64,000 nt of DNA from Pseudovirgaria hyperparasitica (taxonomy: Eukaryota; Ascomycota; Dothideomycetes; Acrospermales; Acrospermaceae), in assembly GCF_010093815.1 (NCBI RefSeq), contig NW_022985567.1:211367-275366 (forward strand). The letters are read 5' to 3'. The notes beneath the pieces are model-generated. The model was not told the DNA's origin, did no database searches, and worked only from the letters and a program-made list of their open reading frames with translations. Position numbers and translations under genes: made by a program. Below, in pieces: positions 45,853 through 57,276 of this stretch. The first letter of the stretch is position 1. Each line of letters starts with the position of its first letter.

Positions 45853-48573
45853 ATGTCTTTGACCTCGAATCGGACTAAGCATAGAGTGAAGCCTCCCCGA
45901 AAGGTATGTCATTTCACTGTTCTCAACCGAGTACACACAGCACGCGTCTTTCCCAGACCTAACCTTACCACTATCATGAACTCTTACTGACATCCGCTTC
46001 TACGCACAGGGACTCCAAGGCGATGCCGGCGGCTTCGAGCAGATGTGGCCCGAACTGCGCGATGCGTTTGGCGAGGTGCACAAGAAATGCGCGTCCAAGC
46101 TGTCCTACGAACAGCTGTACCGCAAAGGCTACACCCTGGTGCTGAAGAAGATGGGCATCCAGCTCTACGACGGCATAAAGGAATCAGAAAGTGTTTGGCT
46201 GAAAGCAGAAGTACTCGGTGAGATACGGGCAGTCTTGGCCGCGGGACAGTTCCAGACAAGCTCGGGCAGGTCGGAGAACGAGCAGCGGATATATGGGGAG
46301 GAGTTTCTGAGGATCATGAAGAATACGTATAATGATTATATGACGTCTATGAGTATGATTGCGGACGTGCTGATGTACTTGGTAAGGGCTGTTTCGTGGC
46401 GTTTCTGACGCAGAGAACAAGGCTGACATCGGTTGTAGGATCGTGTGTTTTGCAAAGATCACAGATGCCCGACGGTCTTCTCGATGGCTATGGGTCTGTT
46501 CCGGAAGATCGTGCTCGAAGAGTCGGCCTACCCGAACGACCCGGTCAACGTCCTCCGACACCTCACAGACATCATTCTGTTTCAAATACAACTGGAGAGA
46601 TCGGGCGAGATTATCGACAAGAGCCTGATACGGCAATGTGTGTACATGCTTGAGGGACTATACGTGACGGACCAGGAGCGGGAAGAGGACAGACTCTACG
46701 TGAACGCTTTCGAGCCCCACTTTCTAGACACGAGTCGAGAGTTCTACAAGTCCGAAGCCGAGCGCATGCTTTTCGAGTCCGATGCCGGGGCCTACTGTCG
46801 CATTGTGAGGAAACGCATAAATGAGGAGCAAGACCGGTGCAGATCGACGCTCTCTGACTTGACGACGGAGAAGATTGTCAGGGTCGTCGAGAATGAGCTT
46901 ATCAAGAATCAGATCGGTAACATCATTGCGTCGCCGAGCGGCGTTCGACATATGATAGACAATGATTTGTTTGATGAACTTGAGCTCATCTACGAGCTAG
47001 AAAGCCGTATAGATAAACGCAAGGGGGAATTGAAGAAGGCATTGCAGAAGAAGATTGTGGAGGCTGGCATGGAAGTCAACAATGCCGCGATCGCGGCCTC
47101 ACAGGCATCTGCCGCACCAGCCCAGGCAGGTGAGGGCGGCGAATCGTCTAGTAGAGCGCCCGCCGAGAAGTCTGGGAGCAACCAGACTGTTGCAGCCCTG
47201 ACGTGGGTCGACGACGTGCTTAAACTGAAGGACAAGTACGACTTGATCTGGCAACGATCATTTGACCAAGACCAAGACCTGCAAACAGCCCTTACGCGGA
47301 GCTTCTCTGACTTTATTAATTCAGCCACATTTCCTCGAGGTTCGGAGTACATTTCGCTGTTTATCGACGAGAACATGAAGAAGGGCATCAAAGGTAAGTC
47401 GGAAGCTGAGATTGACCAGCTGCTTGACAAGGCTATCACGCTACTCCGATACGTGCTCGACAAGGATATGTTCGAGAGGTACTACAAGAAGCACTTGTGT
47501 CGCCGTCTGCTCATGAACAAGTCTGTTAGCAATGATGTTGAGAAGCAGATGATCTCACGCATGAAGATCGAGCTTGGAAACAGCTTCACGGTCAAGCTGG
47601 AGGCTATGTTCAAGGACATGACCATCTCCGAGGAGCTCACCAGCGGTTACAAAAACTTTATCCACAATATGGGAGCAACCGACCCGACCAGAGTGGACCT
47701 GTCTATATCCGTCCTCACGAGCATGACCTGGCCATTAGAGTCTATGGGTGGTGCGATTGAGAACAGCGATTCAGGGGGCAGATCGAAATGCAAATTCCCT
47801 CCAACAATCGAGCGAGTGCGGCAAAACTTTGAACGATTCTACTCGGAAAAGCATTCGGGCAGACAGCTGACGTGGCTATCAAACATGGGCACGGCAGACA
47901 TCAAAGCAATATTCCCAAAAGTGCAGACAAAGGAGGGCTACAAGGAGCGGAAGCACGAGCTCAACGTCTCCACCTACGCCATGGTCGTGCTCCTGCTCTT
48001 CAACGACCTGCCCGCCGACCAGAGGCTCTCCTTTGAGACCATCCACGCCGAGACAAACATCCCCAAGGCCGACCTTGTCAGAACGCTGCAGTCGCTCGCC
48101 GTCTCGCCCAAGACGCGCATCCTGGTCAAGGAGCCGATGAGCCGCGACGTCAAGCCGACAGACCACTTCTGCTTCAACGAGGGCTTCAAGAGCCCCTTTG
48201 TCAAAGTTAAAGTCGGCGTCGTCATGGCCGGCAACAAGGTCGAGAACGAGCGGGAGCGGCGCGAGACGGAGCAGAAGAATGAAGCGTCGCGGGGGTTTGT
48301 CATTGAGGCCGCGATTGTGCGCATCATGAAGTGAGTCGACGTCCTCTTTCCCATAATTTTGGTATCTAGTAGTAGCTAACATTGTTGTGTCGTGGCAGAC
48401 AGCGCAAGGAGCTCAGCCACCAACAGCTCATCGCCGAGGTGCTCAGCCAGATGGCCGCCCAGTTCAAGCCCGAGGTGGCGATGATCAAGAAGCGCGTCGA
48501 GAGTCTGATTGAGCGCGAGTATCTGGAGCGGCTGGACGGCCAGGACCTGCCTGCGTACCGCTACCTGGCCTGA
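45853..48573 (+). CDS. CUL3: Cullin-3, scaffold of BTB-type ubiquitin ligases
   Basis: Four exons (45853-45903, 46010-46381, 46439-48330, 48399-48573) encode 829 residues. The N-terminus [17 protein letters not shown] and [17 protein letters not shown] are typical of Cul3 and lead into the helical cullin repeats that bind BTB adaptors. The cullin homology domain contains [18 protein letters not shown], the RING (Rbx1) contact region, and [14 protein letters not shown]. The C-terminal winged helix holds the neddylation motif [16 protein letters not shown], then IEREYLERL and the invariant YRYLA end. A small Ala/Ser/Gly-rich insert occurs at about 345-375. The last intron splits the codon of the neddylated lysine (residue 772), and retention would stop right after it. 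The 17-codon first exon matters for the start. Confidence 0.96.
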
Positions 48574-49380
48574 GAGTCCGAGAGGTGGTGGGCATGGTGG
48601 GTTAGTAATCGACAATGGTAAAAGGGTTTGTGGGAGGATTGGGAGGCAGGGTTTGCTATAAACTGCCCCATAAAAATCTCAATGCATTTTGCTTAGCATT
48701 TGTTAGTTTTCTTTTCTTCTTCAACGTTTCATTTTTCGGTTTTGAGCGTTTCTTGTCTGTTTTGTTTTTGGTTATTTGATTCCTCGCATGCATGCTACAG
48801 CAAGAAATGAAGCTGAGCAGCAGTGGAGAGAGGAAGGGGAGTTCAGATCTTGAACTTGCATTTTCGGAGTAGGAAATTTTTTTTTTTTTGGGAGGGGGCG
48901 TTGGTTGACATTGTTTGGTACCGCTTGCAATCTGTGTCACATTGAGCGGACGAGGGTTGAATTGCGGCGTGTATGGATGGATGGATGGGTGGAGAAATGA
49001 AAGGTGGTTGATGGCGATGAATGATGATGATAGGGCGGGCATATCCAGATGGTAGGCGCTCTGCTACTACAGGCAGGTTCAGATTGAGGTTTTGGTAAAG
49101 ATATATATATACTACTATCTATACTATACCAATATATACGACATGATTTGTTGGGGAGGGGGGCAATGATGCATGCATTGCTGTCTGCCTGCCTGCCTAC
49201 CTACGCACTACGCACTACGCACTACGCAGTATGTATGAGGTCTGTCGAGAGTTGGTTTTGAGCTCCTTTATCTTTGTTTTTGGTTTCCCCTCTTGCACAC
49301 GTGGGCGTGGGCGTGTGCATGTACGACATGTATGTATGTATGTACAAAGCCAGAAGCCAGCCAAGTATGCACGGAGGAGT

Positions 49381-49420
49381 CAGTCAGATATTCAGACAGT
49401 CAGTCAGATATTCAGACAGC
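49381..49420. repeat. Exact 20 bp tandem repeat, two copies
   Basis: The 20-mer beginning cagtcagatattcagacagt occurs twice end to end; the last base differs in copy two. Confidence 0.9.
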
Positions 49421-49596
49421 CATACAATCAGACAAACGAACAAACGAAAAGCAAGCTCATCTCATCTCCCGTCCTCTCGTAGCTCGTATATGTAATTAGT
49501 GCTAATTACTTATCTGGCGATACCGAAGGCACGGAAGTGCTATCGCCAGCGAGCGCTTGTTACACGGCGTAATCTCGGTGGCCTGTCTGTCTGTCG

Positions 49597-49640
49597 GGTG
49601 TGTGTGTGTGTCTTGTGTGTCTTGTGTGTCTTGTGTGTTC
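49597..49640. repeat. GT-rich tandem repeat
   Basis: A (GT)n run followed by three units of TCTTGTGTG. Confidence 0.85.
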
Positions 49641-50267
49641 ATGTGGTACGAATACGGAAGGAGACGGGGATTGGAGGGTGGTATATGATGTAGTAGTTGT
49701 ATGGTGTGGTGTGGTGTGGTATGTGGTATGTGGGGGTCATTGTGCGGGATGTACATTTAAGGTATAGAGGGAAGGAAGGAAGGAAGGGTGGATGGGAGAA
49801 ATGGGGAAATGGAAGGAAGGATGAAGAGGTGGAAAGGAAGGAAGGTGCGCAGGATGATGTCTCTATGAGACTACCTAGAGAAGCAGATGGATAGGTAGAT
49901 TTGTTGACTGTTTGCGCGCAGACCGGACAAGCAGTCTAGACGATCTAGACAGTCTATCTAGATGGTAGTATGGAGAAGGTTCGTCCAGGGCCTGGTAATT
50001 AGGTACCTAATTTCATTTAATTTGCTGGATGCCAGGTGCTGGGTGACTTTGGGTAATTTTAGTAGTGGTGTGTTTCACGCGTTCCTTTGGCGGCGGACCC
50101 GGATGGGTGGATGGATGGAATGGATAGGTGGATTGATTGTTACCAGGTAATTACAATCGTTTTGTACCTTAAATTATGCTTGCCCTGCCCTGCCCTGTGC
50201 AGCGAAGGACCGGTCAAGCAGCACTTGAGAATGGGCTCGCACGAGGTTTGTGTCGATCTGCTGTGTG

Positions 50268-50287
50268 TATGCATGCATGCATGCATG
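50268..50287. repeat. (ATGC)n self-complementary repeat
   Basis: Second ATGC run of the window, same unit as at 43710. Confidence 0.9.
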
Positions 50288-51479
50288 GAGTAAGTACTGT
50301 AGTACTCAGCTTTTTTGTTTGTTTGAAGGACTGCTTGGTGTAAGTAATTAAGCGAGTACGGGCGGGGACGAGAATGTAGTGGTTTGTTTGACAAACGGCG
50401 AAGACGGGATGGATGGATGATGATGATGTGTGTATAACGAAGAATACTCAGCAAGGGCTATGCTAGCTAACAAATAATGAGTTCAGTGATGTCGGTTTCA
50501 GCCACGACGGGAAAGAAGAAGACGAAGAAAGGTAATTAATAAGACGGGTTTCAGGTTCTTGGACTCCAGCAGACTGTATACATAAGAGCAAGTGCCCCAC
50601 TAGCAGGAGTGGAGAATAAGATGTGGGTGGAGCCGTGGTAGCTATTAAATACTAACTACGGTTCCAATGGACGCGATGGCGGCGGCGCTCAGTAAGAAGG
50701 CTCTGCGATGCAAAAGTCTTCATGTAGTATTATTAATTAGACAAAGCACAGTATGGTAATTAGTCGTGGAGGTGATGAATGTTAATGACAATGTCAAGGT
50801 AGAGTTGAAACGGTGGCGCATCCTACTGACGGTATGTCTCCATGTCTTATAATAATAACTTACTTTTTTTTGCATGCAATGTGTTGATGCAGTCAGCAGA
50901 TATGTCTACTCGTCGAGAATGTGAATATCGTGAATCGGCGCTGTGCGATCAGAACTACGCGTGACAACGCTAGGGAACAAACAGCAGACACGAGGCGGAA
51001 GAATGCTTGTGTTATGTTGAATTGTTCATTGTATCGTGTCGTGTCGTGTCGTGTGGCAGCACAGGGAGAGCGAGGCATGGCAAGTCCAGTATTCATTTCC
51101 GATCGGGACCTCAAAGGGCGTGGAGAGCTGCGGTGCCTATCAAAGTCGCCTATCAAGTCGCCTATCGGGGGGGGATGCTTGCATATCGCCGGGCGATTCT
51201 GCAGCCCCAGACGGCAGGAGGCTCGCGTACCTGATGCTAGACCACCTTACACGCCATTGTCGCCCGTTGATTGGCTGCAATACCGATCCTGACAGACTTT
51301 GACATACAAAGCACGGCCGTCCCTGTGTTTCATCCTACGCGTCCGTCGTGACTTCCTGGCTGGGTCTGCATGACGAATACAGGGCAGGTGCCAGCTGTGG
51401 CAAGGTCGACATCCATCCGGCGCCCTCTCATTGGCTGCGTTGCCCCCCCAGTACTGCCGCACCGCCGCAACCCACAACT

Positions 51480-51560
51480 CCCGTCATCTCTACTATATTC
51501 TCTCCCCTCTCTCCTCTTCCTTTTCTTTCTCTTCCACCTTTCTCTCCCTCTCTTCCCCCT
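51480..51560 (+). promoter_or_regulatory. CT-rich promoter/leader tract of the glucanase gene
   Basis: About 80 bases, almost all pyrimidine, 300-380 bases before the ATG. CT boxes of this kind mark transcription starts of highly expressed filamentous-fungal genes; the assignment is inference. Confidence 0.5.
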
Positions 51561-51862
51561 CTTGCTATCGCATCGCTCAGGTCGTGCTCTTTGGCACCTT
51601 GCTCTCTTTTCAATCACTCTTCGGAGTACAGTCCTTCTTTTTTTATCACTCAATCGATCCACACACTCTCTTTCGAGCTTTGCCCACCTTTGCCATTCCT
51701 CGTTTCTTTTGCCCTGGAAGGCCACTATCCTTAAGAAAGCACTTCGAAAGTTGCTCATCCCCGCCCTCTGTTGCATATCCACCGCCAATTGACCATCTTC
51801 CACGTTTACGACCCGATCAGAAACGATTTACGCAAAAAAGTCAGTTATCCAATCTACCAATC

Positions 51863-53248
51863 ATGTCGACCAAGCTCGCTCTTCTCGCCCTGCTCTCTTC
51901 CGCTCTCGCCGTTCCGTTCGATGCCCGGCACCCAAAATACCCAGCTGGCAACACCACGGCTGTCATGCCCACTGGTGGCTATGGCGGTGATCACTCTACA
52001 GTCGAGCCCACCACCTACATCACAAGCACCTCATACATCACCCAATTCATCACCCTGACCAGGCCGCACTCTCCCAGTGCCCCTGAGCAAACCCCCACCC
52101 CCACTCAGGAGCAAAGTGTTGACGCCGAGGCTACTGGTGGTGCTGGCAGCGATTCTGGTGCCAATCCGGGCGGCTATGCCAGTCAAGGCAGTCAACAGTG
52201 TGGAGCTGTCGTCACTTCAACTGTCAAGCAACAGGTCACCGTCACTGTCACGGCTGGATCCGCCAACACTCCCGCGCCTGCTCCTCCCGCTGCTCCGTCC
52301 GCTCCTGCTGAACCTTCTGTCGCCCAGAGTCCAGTTGCTGCCCCGTCCTTTGCCACCTATGCTCCCGAGTCATCTGCCGCCCCGCCCGAATCTCACGCGC
52401 CAGAGGCCACTCCTTCCCCGACTCCAGCTCCAGCTCCGGCCCCAGCTCCGGCCCCAGTGTCCAGCGTTGTCCAGCAGCCAGCCCCCAGCAGCTCCACCGA
52501 GGAAGGTTACAAGCCCGCCCCCACAGCTGGTAGCTCCCCCAAGGGTGGCAAGCGTGGTCTCGCCTACAACGATGCTTCTCTTACGACATGCTTCAAGGAC
52601 AACGCAAAGGTCTCTTGGGCCTACAACTGGGAGGCTACTCCCCGCAACCTTGACTCCGCCTTCGAGTACGTCCCAACCATGTGGGGTATGAAGTCCGACT
52701 TTACCTCCACCTGGAAGGGCTTTGCCGACGCTGCCATTGCCTCTGGCTCAAAGCACCTCATGGCCTTCAACGAGCCTGACCTGACGTCTCAAGCCAACAT
52801 GTCGCCCGCTGACGCTGCCAAGAACTACCGTACCTACTTCCAACAATACTACGGCAAGGGTCTCCGTCTAGGTGCTCCATCCGTGACCAACGGAGGTGGA
52901 AACATGGGCCTGACCTGGCTGGCCAGCTTCATGAAGGAGTGCTCCGACTGCCAAATCGACTTTTGCCCGGTGCACTGGTACGACTCCTACCAGAACATTG
53001 ACTACTTCAAGAGCCACATGCAAAAGGCCACCGAGGCTTGCAACGGCAAGCCAATCTGGCTTACCGAGTTTGGTACCAATGATGGTTCTGATGACCAGAT
53101 CAGCGGCTTCCTCAAGACCGTCCTCCCGTGGTTGGACAGCCAGGACTACGTGGAGCGATATGCCTACTTCATGGCCGGCACTGGTGCACGCCAGCTCGTT
53201 ACCGGAACTGCCGCGAGCACCATTGGCGCCGTTTATGGCTCTGCATGA
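51863..53248 (+). CDS. Secreted GH128-type beta-1,3-glucanase (Asl1-like)
   Basis: Single exon, 461 residues. Residues 1-17 (MSTKLALLALLSSALAV) are a signal peptide. A Ser/Thr/Pro/Ala-rich region of about 210 residues with PAPAPAP repeats serves as an O-glycosylated stalk. A dibasic KR at about 229-230 sits right before the catalytic domain GLAYNDASL, a likely Kex2-type cleavage point. The catalytic domain (230-461) is the GH128 barrel, with the acid/base Glu in MAFNEPDL (about 302) and the nucleophile in WLTEFGTND (about 399), plus YFMAGTGA near the end. It acts in the wall on beta-1,3-glucan. The frame is open another 144 codons upstream, but those are leader: the signal peptide fixes the start. 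Confidence 0.9.
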   Translation: MSTKLALLALLSSALAVPFDARHPKYPAGNTTAVMPTGGYGGDHSTVEPTTYITSTSYITQFITLTRPHSPSAPEQTPTPTQEQSVDAEATGGAGSDSGANPGGYASQGSQQCGAVVTSTVKQQVTVTVTAGSANTPAPAPPAAPSAPAEPSVAQSPVAAPSFATYAPESSAAPPESHAPEATPSPTPAPAPAPAPAPVSSVVQQPAPSSSTEEGYKPAPTAGSSPKGGKRGLAYNDASLTTCFKDNAKVSWAYNWEATPRNLDSAFEYVPTMWGMKSDFTSTWKGFADAAIASGSKHLMAFNEPDLTSQANMSPADAAKNYRTYFQQYYGKGLRLGAPSVTNGGGNMGLTWLASFMKECSDCQIDFCPVHWYDSYQNIDYFKSHMQKATEACNGKPIWLTEFGTNDGSDDQISGFLKTVLPWLDSQDYVERYAYFMAGTGARQLVTGTAASTIGAVYGSA

Positions 53249-53724
53249 TTCTTTTTAAACTTGTCATGAATCGATATCGTCTGGGTAGATGTGGTGCCTC
53301 TCTGTCTCACCCGGACGGGCACCGTCGTCCCCTACGGTGAATGAATTCCTCTTTATACTTCGTGTCTATACTTATTTAACACTGGCAAGAGTCGCTTTAG
53401 CGAACGGGGTTTCGTCGAGTGCTCTGCCTTTGGGATTGTGTTGTCATCAGCGCATTGCGTGGGCTGCGAAACGGCTTGGGTTCGATCATAGACTGGTGCA
53501 GAGCGCAGTATGTCCAAGTCAAATGTTGAACATTGTCTATCGACTTGTCTTTTACTCTCGTTGATTTTGCTTCCTCGTGTGACCTTGCTCGTGATGTTGC
53601 GAATTGAATGCAAGCCTACATCTCCACGATACTCGTAGCCCTTGCTGACGGTCCTCTCAGTCATGGTAGCACCTTTCCACTACATTTGTGTATCATACAT
53701 ACAAGCCATGTGGCCAACAGCCCT
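53249..53724. other. Convergent intergenic glucanase / F-box-like gene
   Basis: 3' flanks; no further gene recognised. Confidence 0.5.
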
Positions 53725-55251
53725 TTACCACTCCGTATCATCCACATCATGCCCGCCATGCGTGCTTGACATGTCCTCCCACCACACCAGATTATCCGCC
53801 ACATGCCTATACTCATCAAACCCCATGCCCAACGCCTGCTCATACTCGGCCGCTAAGCCAGCAAACCCGGACCTCGTCGTATCGCACTGCCTGAGCTGGT
53901 GCTGCTTCACCTTCCGATACCGCAGCAGTCGAAACGCAAGCACGCTGACGGGCGCCCACGAGCCCTCCCGCAGCGTAATCCGATCCAGGTCCAGCTCCGT
54001 GATGCGCCGGTGCCGCACAAGAAACCGGCACAGCTCGTCCGACGTCAGGTCAAGCGAGCCAAGGTACAAATACGCCAGATCGGGCCATTTCTCCGTGCCG
54101 CTGCCAACGTACGCCGTCAGGGGCAGCGCATAGTTTGTCGTCGTCGTTGTATCTCCGCCGCTCCGGTCCCGCCGCATCCCGCTGTCCGAGAGGTTGAGTT
54201 TGAGGCGCTCGAGCGCGGCGCATGAGCCGATGAGGCGGCCGAGGAGGCCCGTGGCTAGCAGGGCGCGGAGCTGTGTCTGCGAGCTTGGATAAGGGGCGTG
54301 GATCGCGCCGTCGTGATATTCGCCTGGTGCGTCGGTGCTTGTCGCGAGTGCGAGCTTGAGGTCGCGCACCTGAGCAAAGGAGGCGCAGAGTGCGGCGAAG
54401 CGCGCGGGCACGCGCTGTGCGGCGGCGAGAAAGGAGATGTGCATGTGGAGGTCTAGAGTGCGGATGTTGTTTGGTGTGCATGATGCCAGCGCGGCAAAGA
54501 GGTTGAACAGCGGCCGGAAGTCGAGGCAGTCGATGCCCTCGCGCGCGAAGCCGATGGGGAGGTTGGCAAAGTGCTTGTGTCTGCTGGGCAGTTGGGGCCC
54601 GCAGAGGTCGGGCTTCCAGCGGTGATCTTCCGCGTAGGACCAGAAGATGATCTTGGAGAGGCGCGGGAGGGCAGGGAGGGCGGTTTGGAGGAGGACGAGG
54701 GCGTCGTGGGCTTGGGCGCGGATGAGTTCGCGCTCTTGGGCCATGGGCTTGAAGAAGGTGTCTGTTTGCTTGGAGGGGATGTATAGTTCCTTGATGATCG
54801 CGCAGTAGCTGCAGCACTCGTTTTCGTCGTCGTTACTGTTCTCAAGGCTCCGCTTCGCGCGATGCAGCGGATCAAGCCACGCATTGCAGAACCCGTACGA
54901 CGCAGCATCATACACGAGCGTGCGCACTCCCCTCGCCACAAGCGGATGCTCGTCGCACAGCCTGCGCAGCCGGTCCAGCGGCGCCCTTTCCGACGCAATG
55001 CACACCCGCTCGAGCAGCAGTGGCGCCCCCGCATCTGCAAACGTCTTGCACACGAGGCGGAGGTTCTGGATCGAGGCGGTGTCGTGAAGGCTGTATCGCG
55101 GCCCGTTGGACTTGTAGTATTTGCGGCGTGGGATGTGTGCGCGGCTTGGCTGTCTGACGTGTGTGAAGATGAGAGTGGTGAGCTCGAGGGGGAGGGGGAA
55201 GGAGGATTGTGGTTTGGGCGGAGGGGGTGGTGAGGGGATTGGGGATGTCAT
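53725..55251 (-). CDS. F-box-like protein, no known target
   Basis: Single exon, 508 residues. The N-terminus is Pro-rich, then FPLPLELTTLIFTHVRQP and IQNLRLVCKTFADAGAPLL form an F-box-like helical motif, as in many fungal F-box proteins. The remainder has leucine-rich spacing and acidic/basic patches but no clear repeats; RHRRITELDLDRITLREG looks like a leucine-rich strand. The C-terminus has LAAEYEQALGMGFDEYRHVADNL, seen in fungal F-box families. Its role in a ubiquitin ligase is inferred from the F-box only. Base composition is GC-rich like its neighbours. Confidence 0.72.
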   Translation of the reverse strand: MTSPIPSPPPPPKPQSSFPLPLELTTLIFTHVRQPSRAHIPRRKYYKSNGPRYSLHDTASIQNLRLVCKTFADAGAPLLLERVCIASERAPLDRLRRLCDEHPLVARGVRTLVYDAASYGFCNAWLDPLHRAKRSLENSNDDENECCSYCAIIKELYIPSKQTDTFFKPMAQERELIRAQAHDALVLLQTALPALPRLSKIIFWSYAEDHRWKPDLCGPQLPSRHKHFANLPIGFAREGIDCLDFRPLFNLFAALASCTPNNIRTLDLHMHISFLAAAQRVPARFAALCASFAQVRDLKLALATSTDAPGEYHDGAIHAPYPSSQTQLRALLATGLLGRLIGSCAALERLKLNLSDSGMRRDRSGGDTTTTTNYALPLTAYVGSGTEKWPDLAYLYLGSLDLTSDELCRFLVRHRRITELDLDRITLREGSWAPVSVLAFRLLRYRKVKQHQLRQCDTTRSGFAGLAAEYEQALGMGFDEYRHVADNLVWWEDMSSTHGGHDVDDTEW

Positions 55252-56142
55252 TTTTGTGATGATGCTGCTGCTGACGTGGGAGAGAGGTGGTAGATTGCGT
55301 TTTATGTAAAGTGGTAGTCGTAGGCTACAGGATCGCGCTATATCTTCGCGCGTCTACCTATAAAAGCGGGTCGGAACTATATCTACTCTTGGCATGGTGT
55401 AGGACGACTTCGGGAGAGTAAGCTAGGCTAGTCATGTCTTGGTCTGTATGGGATTCCCGTTCGATATATATGTCGACGCATCAACAGGTGCAAGAGCAAG
55501 AGCAAGTTCGGATGCAATACTGTGGCCGCTTCAGTCTGATTTCTTCCTGCGTTCATTCGCTGTCTTTCGCCTCGGTTGAAGCCATCCATCATTGCCGTGC
55601 TGTATTCAATATCGATGCAAGTGCTCGACACAACGGTCAGTGGTGATATATTTATGATAGTATACTCTCCTTTTTTCGACACGCTGTCGGTCAAATCCGT
55701 ACAGCAGGGCTCCGGGCAATTGCTCGACCACAAATATCACACGATCCAGGGCAAGATGATTGTAGCGACCTATAATTCCGTCGTAGACAGGGGTTTCGAG
55801 CTGCATAGAGAATCCTTACAATGTCAGGTTCAGGAAAATGCAACACCCGCGACTGAACCGGAAGCCCATTATATATGGATGTGCCTGGATATATCTATGA
55901 ATAGGAGATATTGCTCTCTGCGAAGTCTTGGAAGAACATGGCTGCGTAGACACAGTATGATCTTTGGAACGGCACTCTACACTGGTCGAAGCATGAACTT
56001 GACGACACGAAGTTATTTGATTGATGCATAGTACTACTGTACAAGCAACAGTCATCAGGTTTGAAATACTAGAAGAGAGTTTGCGCCAAGGATGATACTC
56101 AATCACGAGGAATTCAGATTGTAATGACTAATACCAAGAGTA
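55252..56142. other. Intergenic between F-box-like gene and allantoicase
   Basis: 890 bp. Includes the promoter of the F-box-like gene. Short frames only; none supported. Confidence 0.5.
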
Positions 56143-57276
56143 TCAAGATCTTCTTCTCCCAAACACCCTGATTCTCTTCACACCTCCGTCAGGAATAATG
56201 ACCAGTTTGACATGTGAGTACGTCTGTCCCTGTGCATTGCTCAGCTCTTGTGATCCATACTCGTGCTCGCGATCTGGCCCTGCTTTCTGTGGCGACAAAA
56301 CCTCCTGCCATGCACCATCATCTGCATCAGGATCCTTGTCAAACCTCCCAGCAAACACCTGCACCTTCTGCGGGAAGTTACCACGGAAATGAGCAGTGTC
56401 AATAACAATCCGCTCGATCTCCCCCGTAGTTCCCAGTCTGATAATTGCCCAATCAATATGTGGACCCCTCGTGCGCTTGGTCTCCCAGCCATCACCCATA
56501 TCCATGCCTCGCCCTGGCAGGAGCAAATTGTCTTTCGTGCCAAAGTGTTGATCCGAGCAGCTGACAGCGACTCCACCATTCACAGTCGCAGCAAGGTCGA
56601 ATACCGCGTCAACATCCTGCGGGAACACCGGCAGCGCCACTCCGAACAGCTTGAAACGTGCAATGCCCCCATCAGGATACATCAGCAGTCTGACGTGTGT
56701 GTATGCCTTCTCCGTAATCTTGCTCAACAGCCATGCGTGTCGCTGGCTCGGCCCGCACTCCTGCTTTTCAAGTATCGTCTCCCAGCCCGCGAAGCTCTTA
56801 TCACTGACCTTTGCGTCATCATTGCTGAAGCAGCCCTCGACCGCGATTTCAGGGGCGTGGTTCCCGTTGAAGAATGCCGTGTCTATCTCCACGCCTTTGA
56901 CCTTCCCGCTGGCAACGCCCAGTCTTATGACTACCCAATCGAAGGGTTCGGTGTTGTGACGCCTCGTCTCCCAACCATCGTACCAAGCGCCTGCATGCGT
57001 GAACACTCCTGGCTTGCGTACAGGCGGTGTCGAAGTCGTAAGGTTCTCGGCCGCAGCAAACCATTCATCAGAAAAGGAGAGGATACGGGAGCCTAGTGGC
57101 TTGGAGATGAGGTCTGACAGTGTCGATGTCTCAGCAAGTCTCTACTCGTGCGTGTCATTCTTGGAGATTGAGTTACCTATACTAGTCGAGCCAAACGTCT
57201 CTTGGATCTTCTCGGGTGCGACTACTGTAACGTCGCCTTCACCTATGGGCTCGGAAACAATTGCTTGGATCTCCAT
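56143..57276 (-). CDS. Allantoicase (purine/allantoin catabolism)
   Basis: Exon 1 57276-57177 and exon 2 57113-56143, with a 63 nt intron (donor GTAACT, acceptor CTGTCAG), give 356 residues. Choosing the CTGTCAG acceptor keeps frame into DLISKPLGSRILSFSDEWFA, the family's first block. Two allantoicase repeats follow, each with a beta-sandwich pattern: DGWETRRHNTEPFDWVVIRLG and DGWETKRTRGPHIDWAIIRLG are the paired conserved segments, ending with YPDGGIARFKLFG and IPDGGVKRIRVFG. The enzyme hydrolyses allantoate to ureidoglycolate and urea in the use of purines as nitrogen. Equivalent to yeast DAL2. Likely under nitrogen control; no site was assigned. Confidence 0.95.

Larger units (their letters stand above)
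48574..51862. other. 3.3 kb gene-free stretch rich in microsatellites
   Basis: No supported gene. Simple and tandem repeats include ATGG near 48972, CTGC and ACGCACT units near 49190-49225, TGTA near 49330, a 20 bp unit twice at 49381-49420, GT/TCTTGTGTG at 49597-49640, GGAA at 49770-49790, ATGC at 50268-50287 and GTGTC near 51036. A long pyrimidine tract at 51480-51560 precedes the glucanase and is typical of strong fungal promoters. Confidence 0.7.

Noticed and set aside
51431-51862. Upstream extension of the glucanase frame
   Set aside because: No ATG, low-complexity pyrimidine leader, and it would bury the signal peptide.
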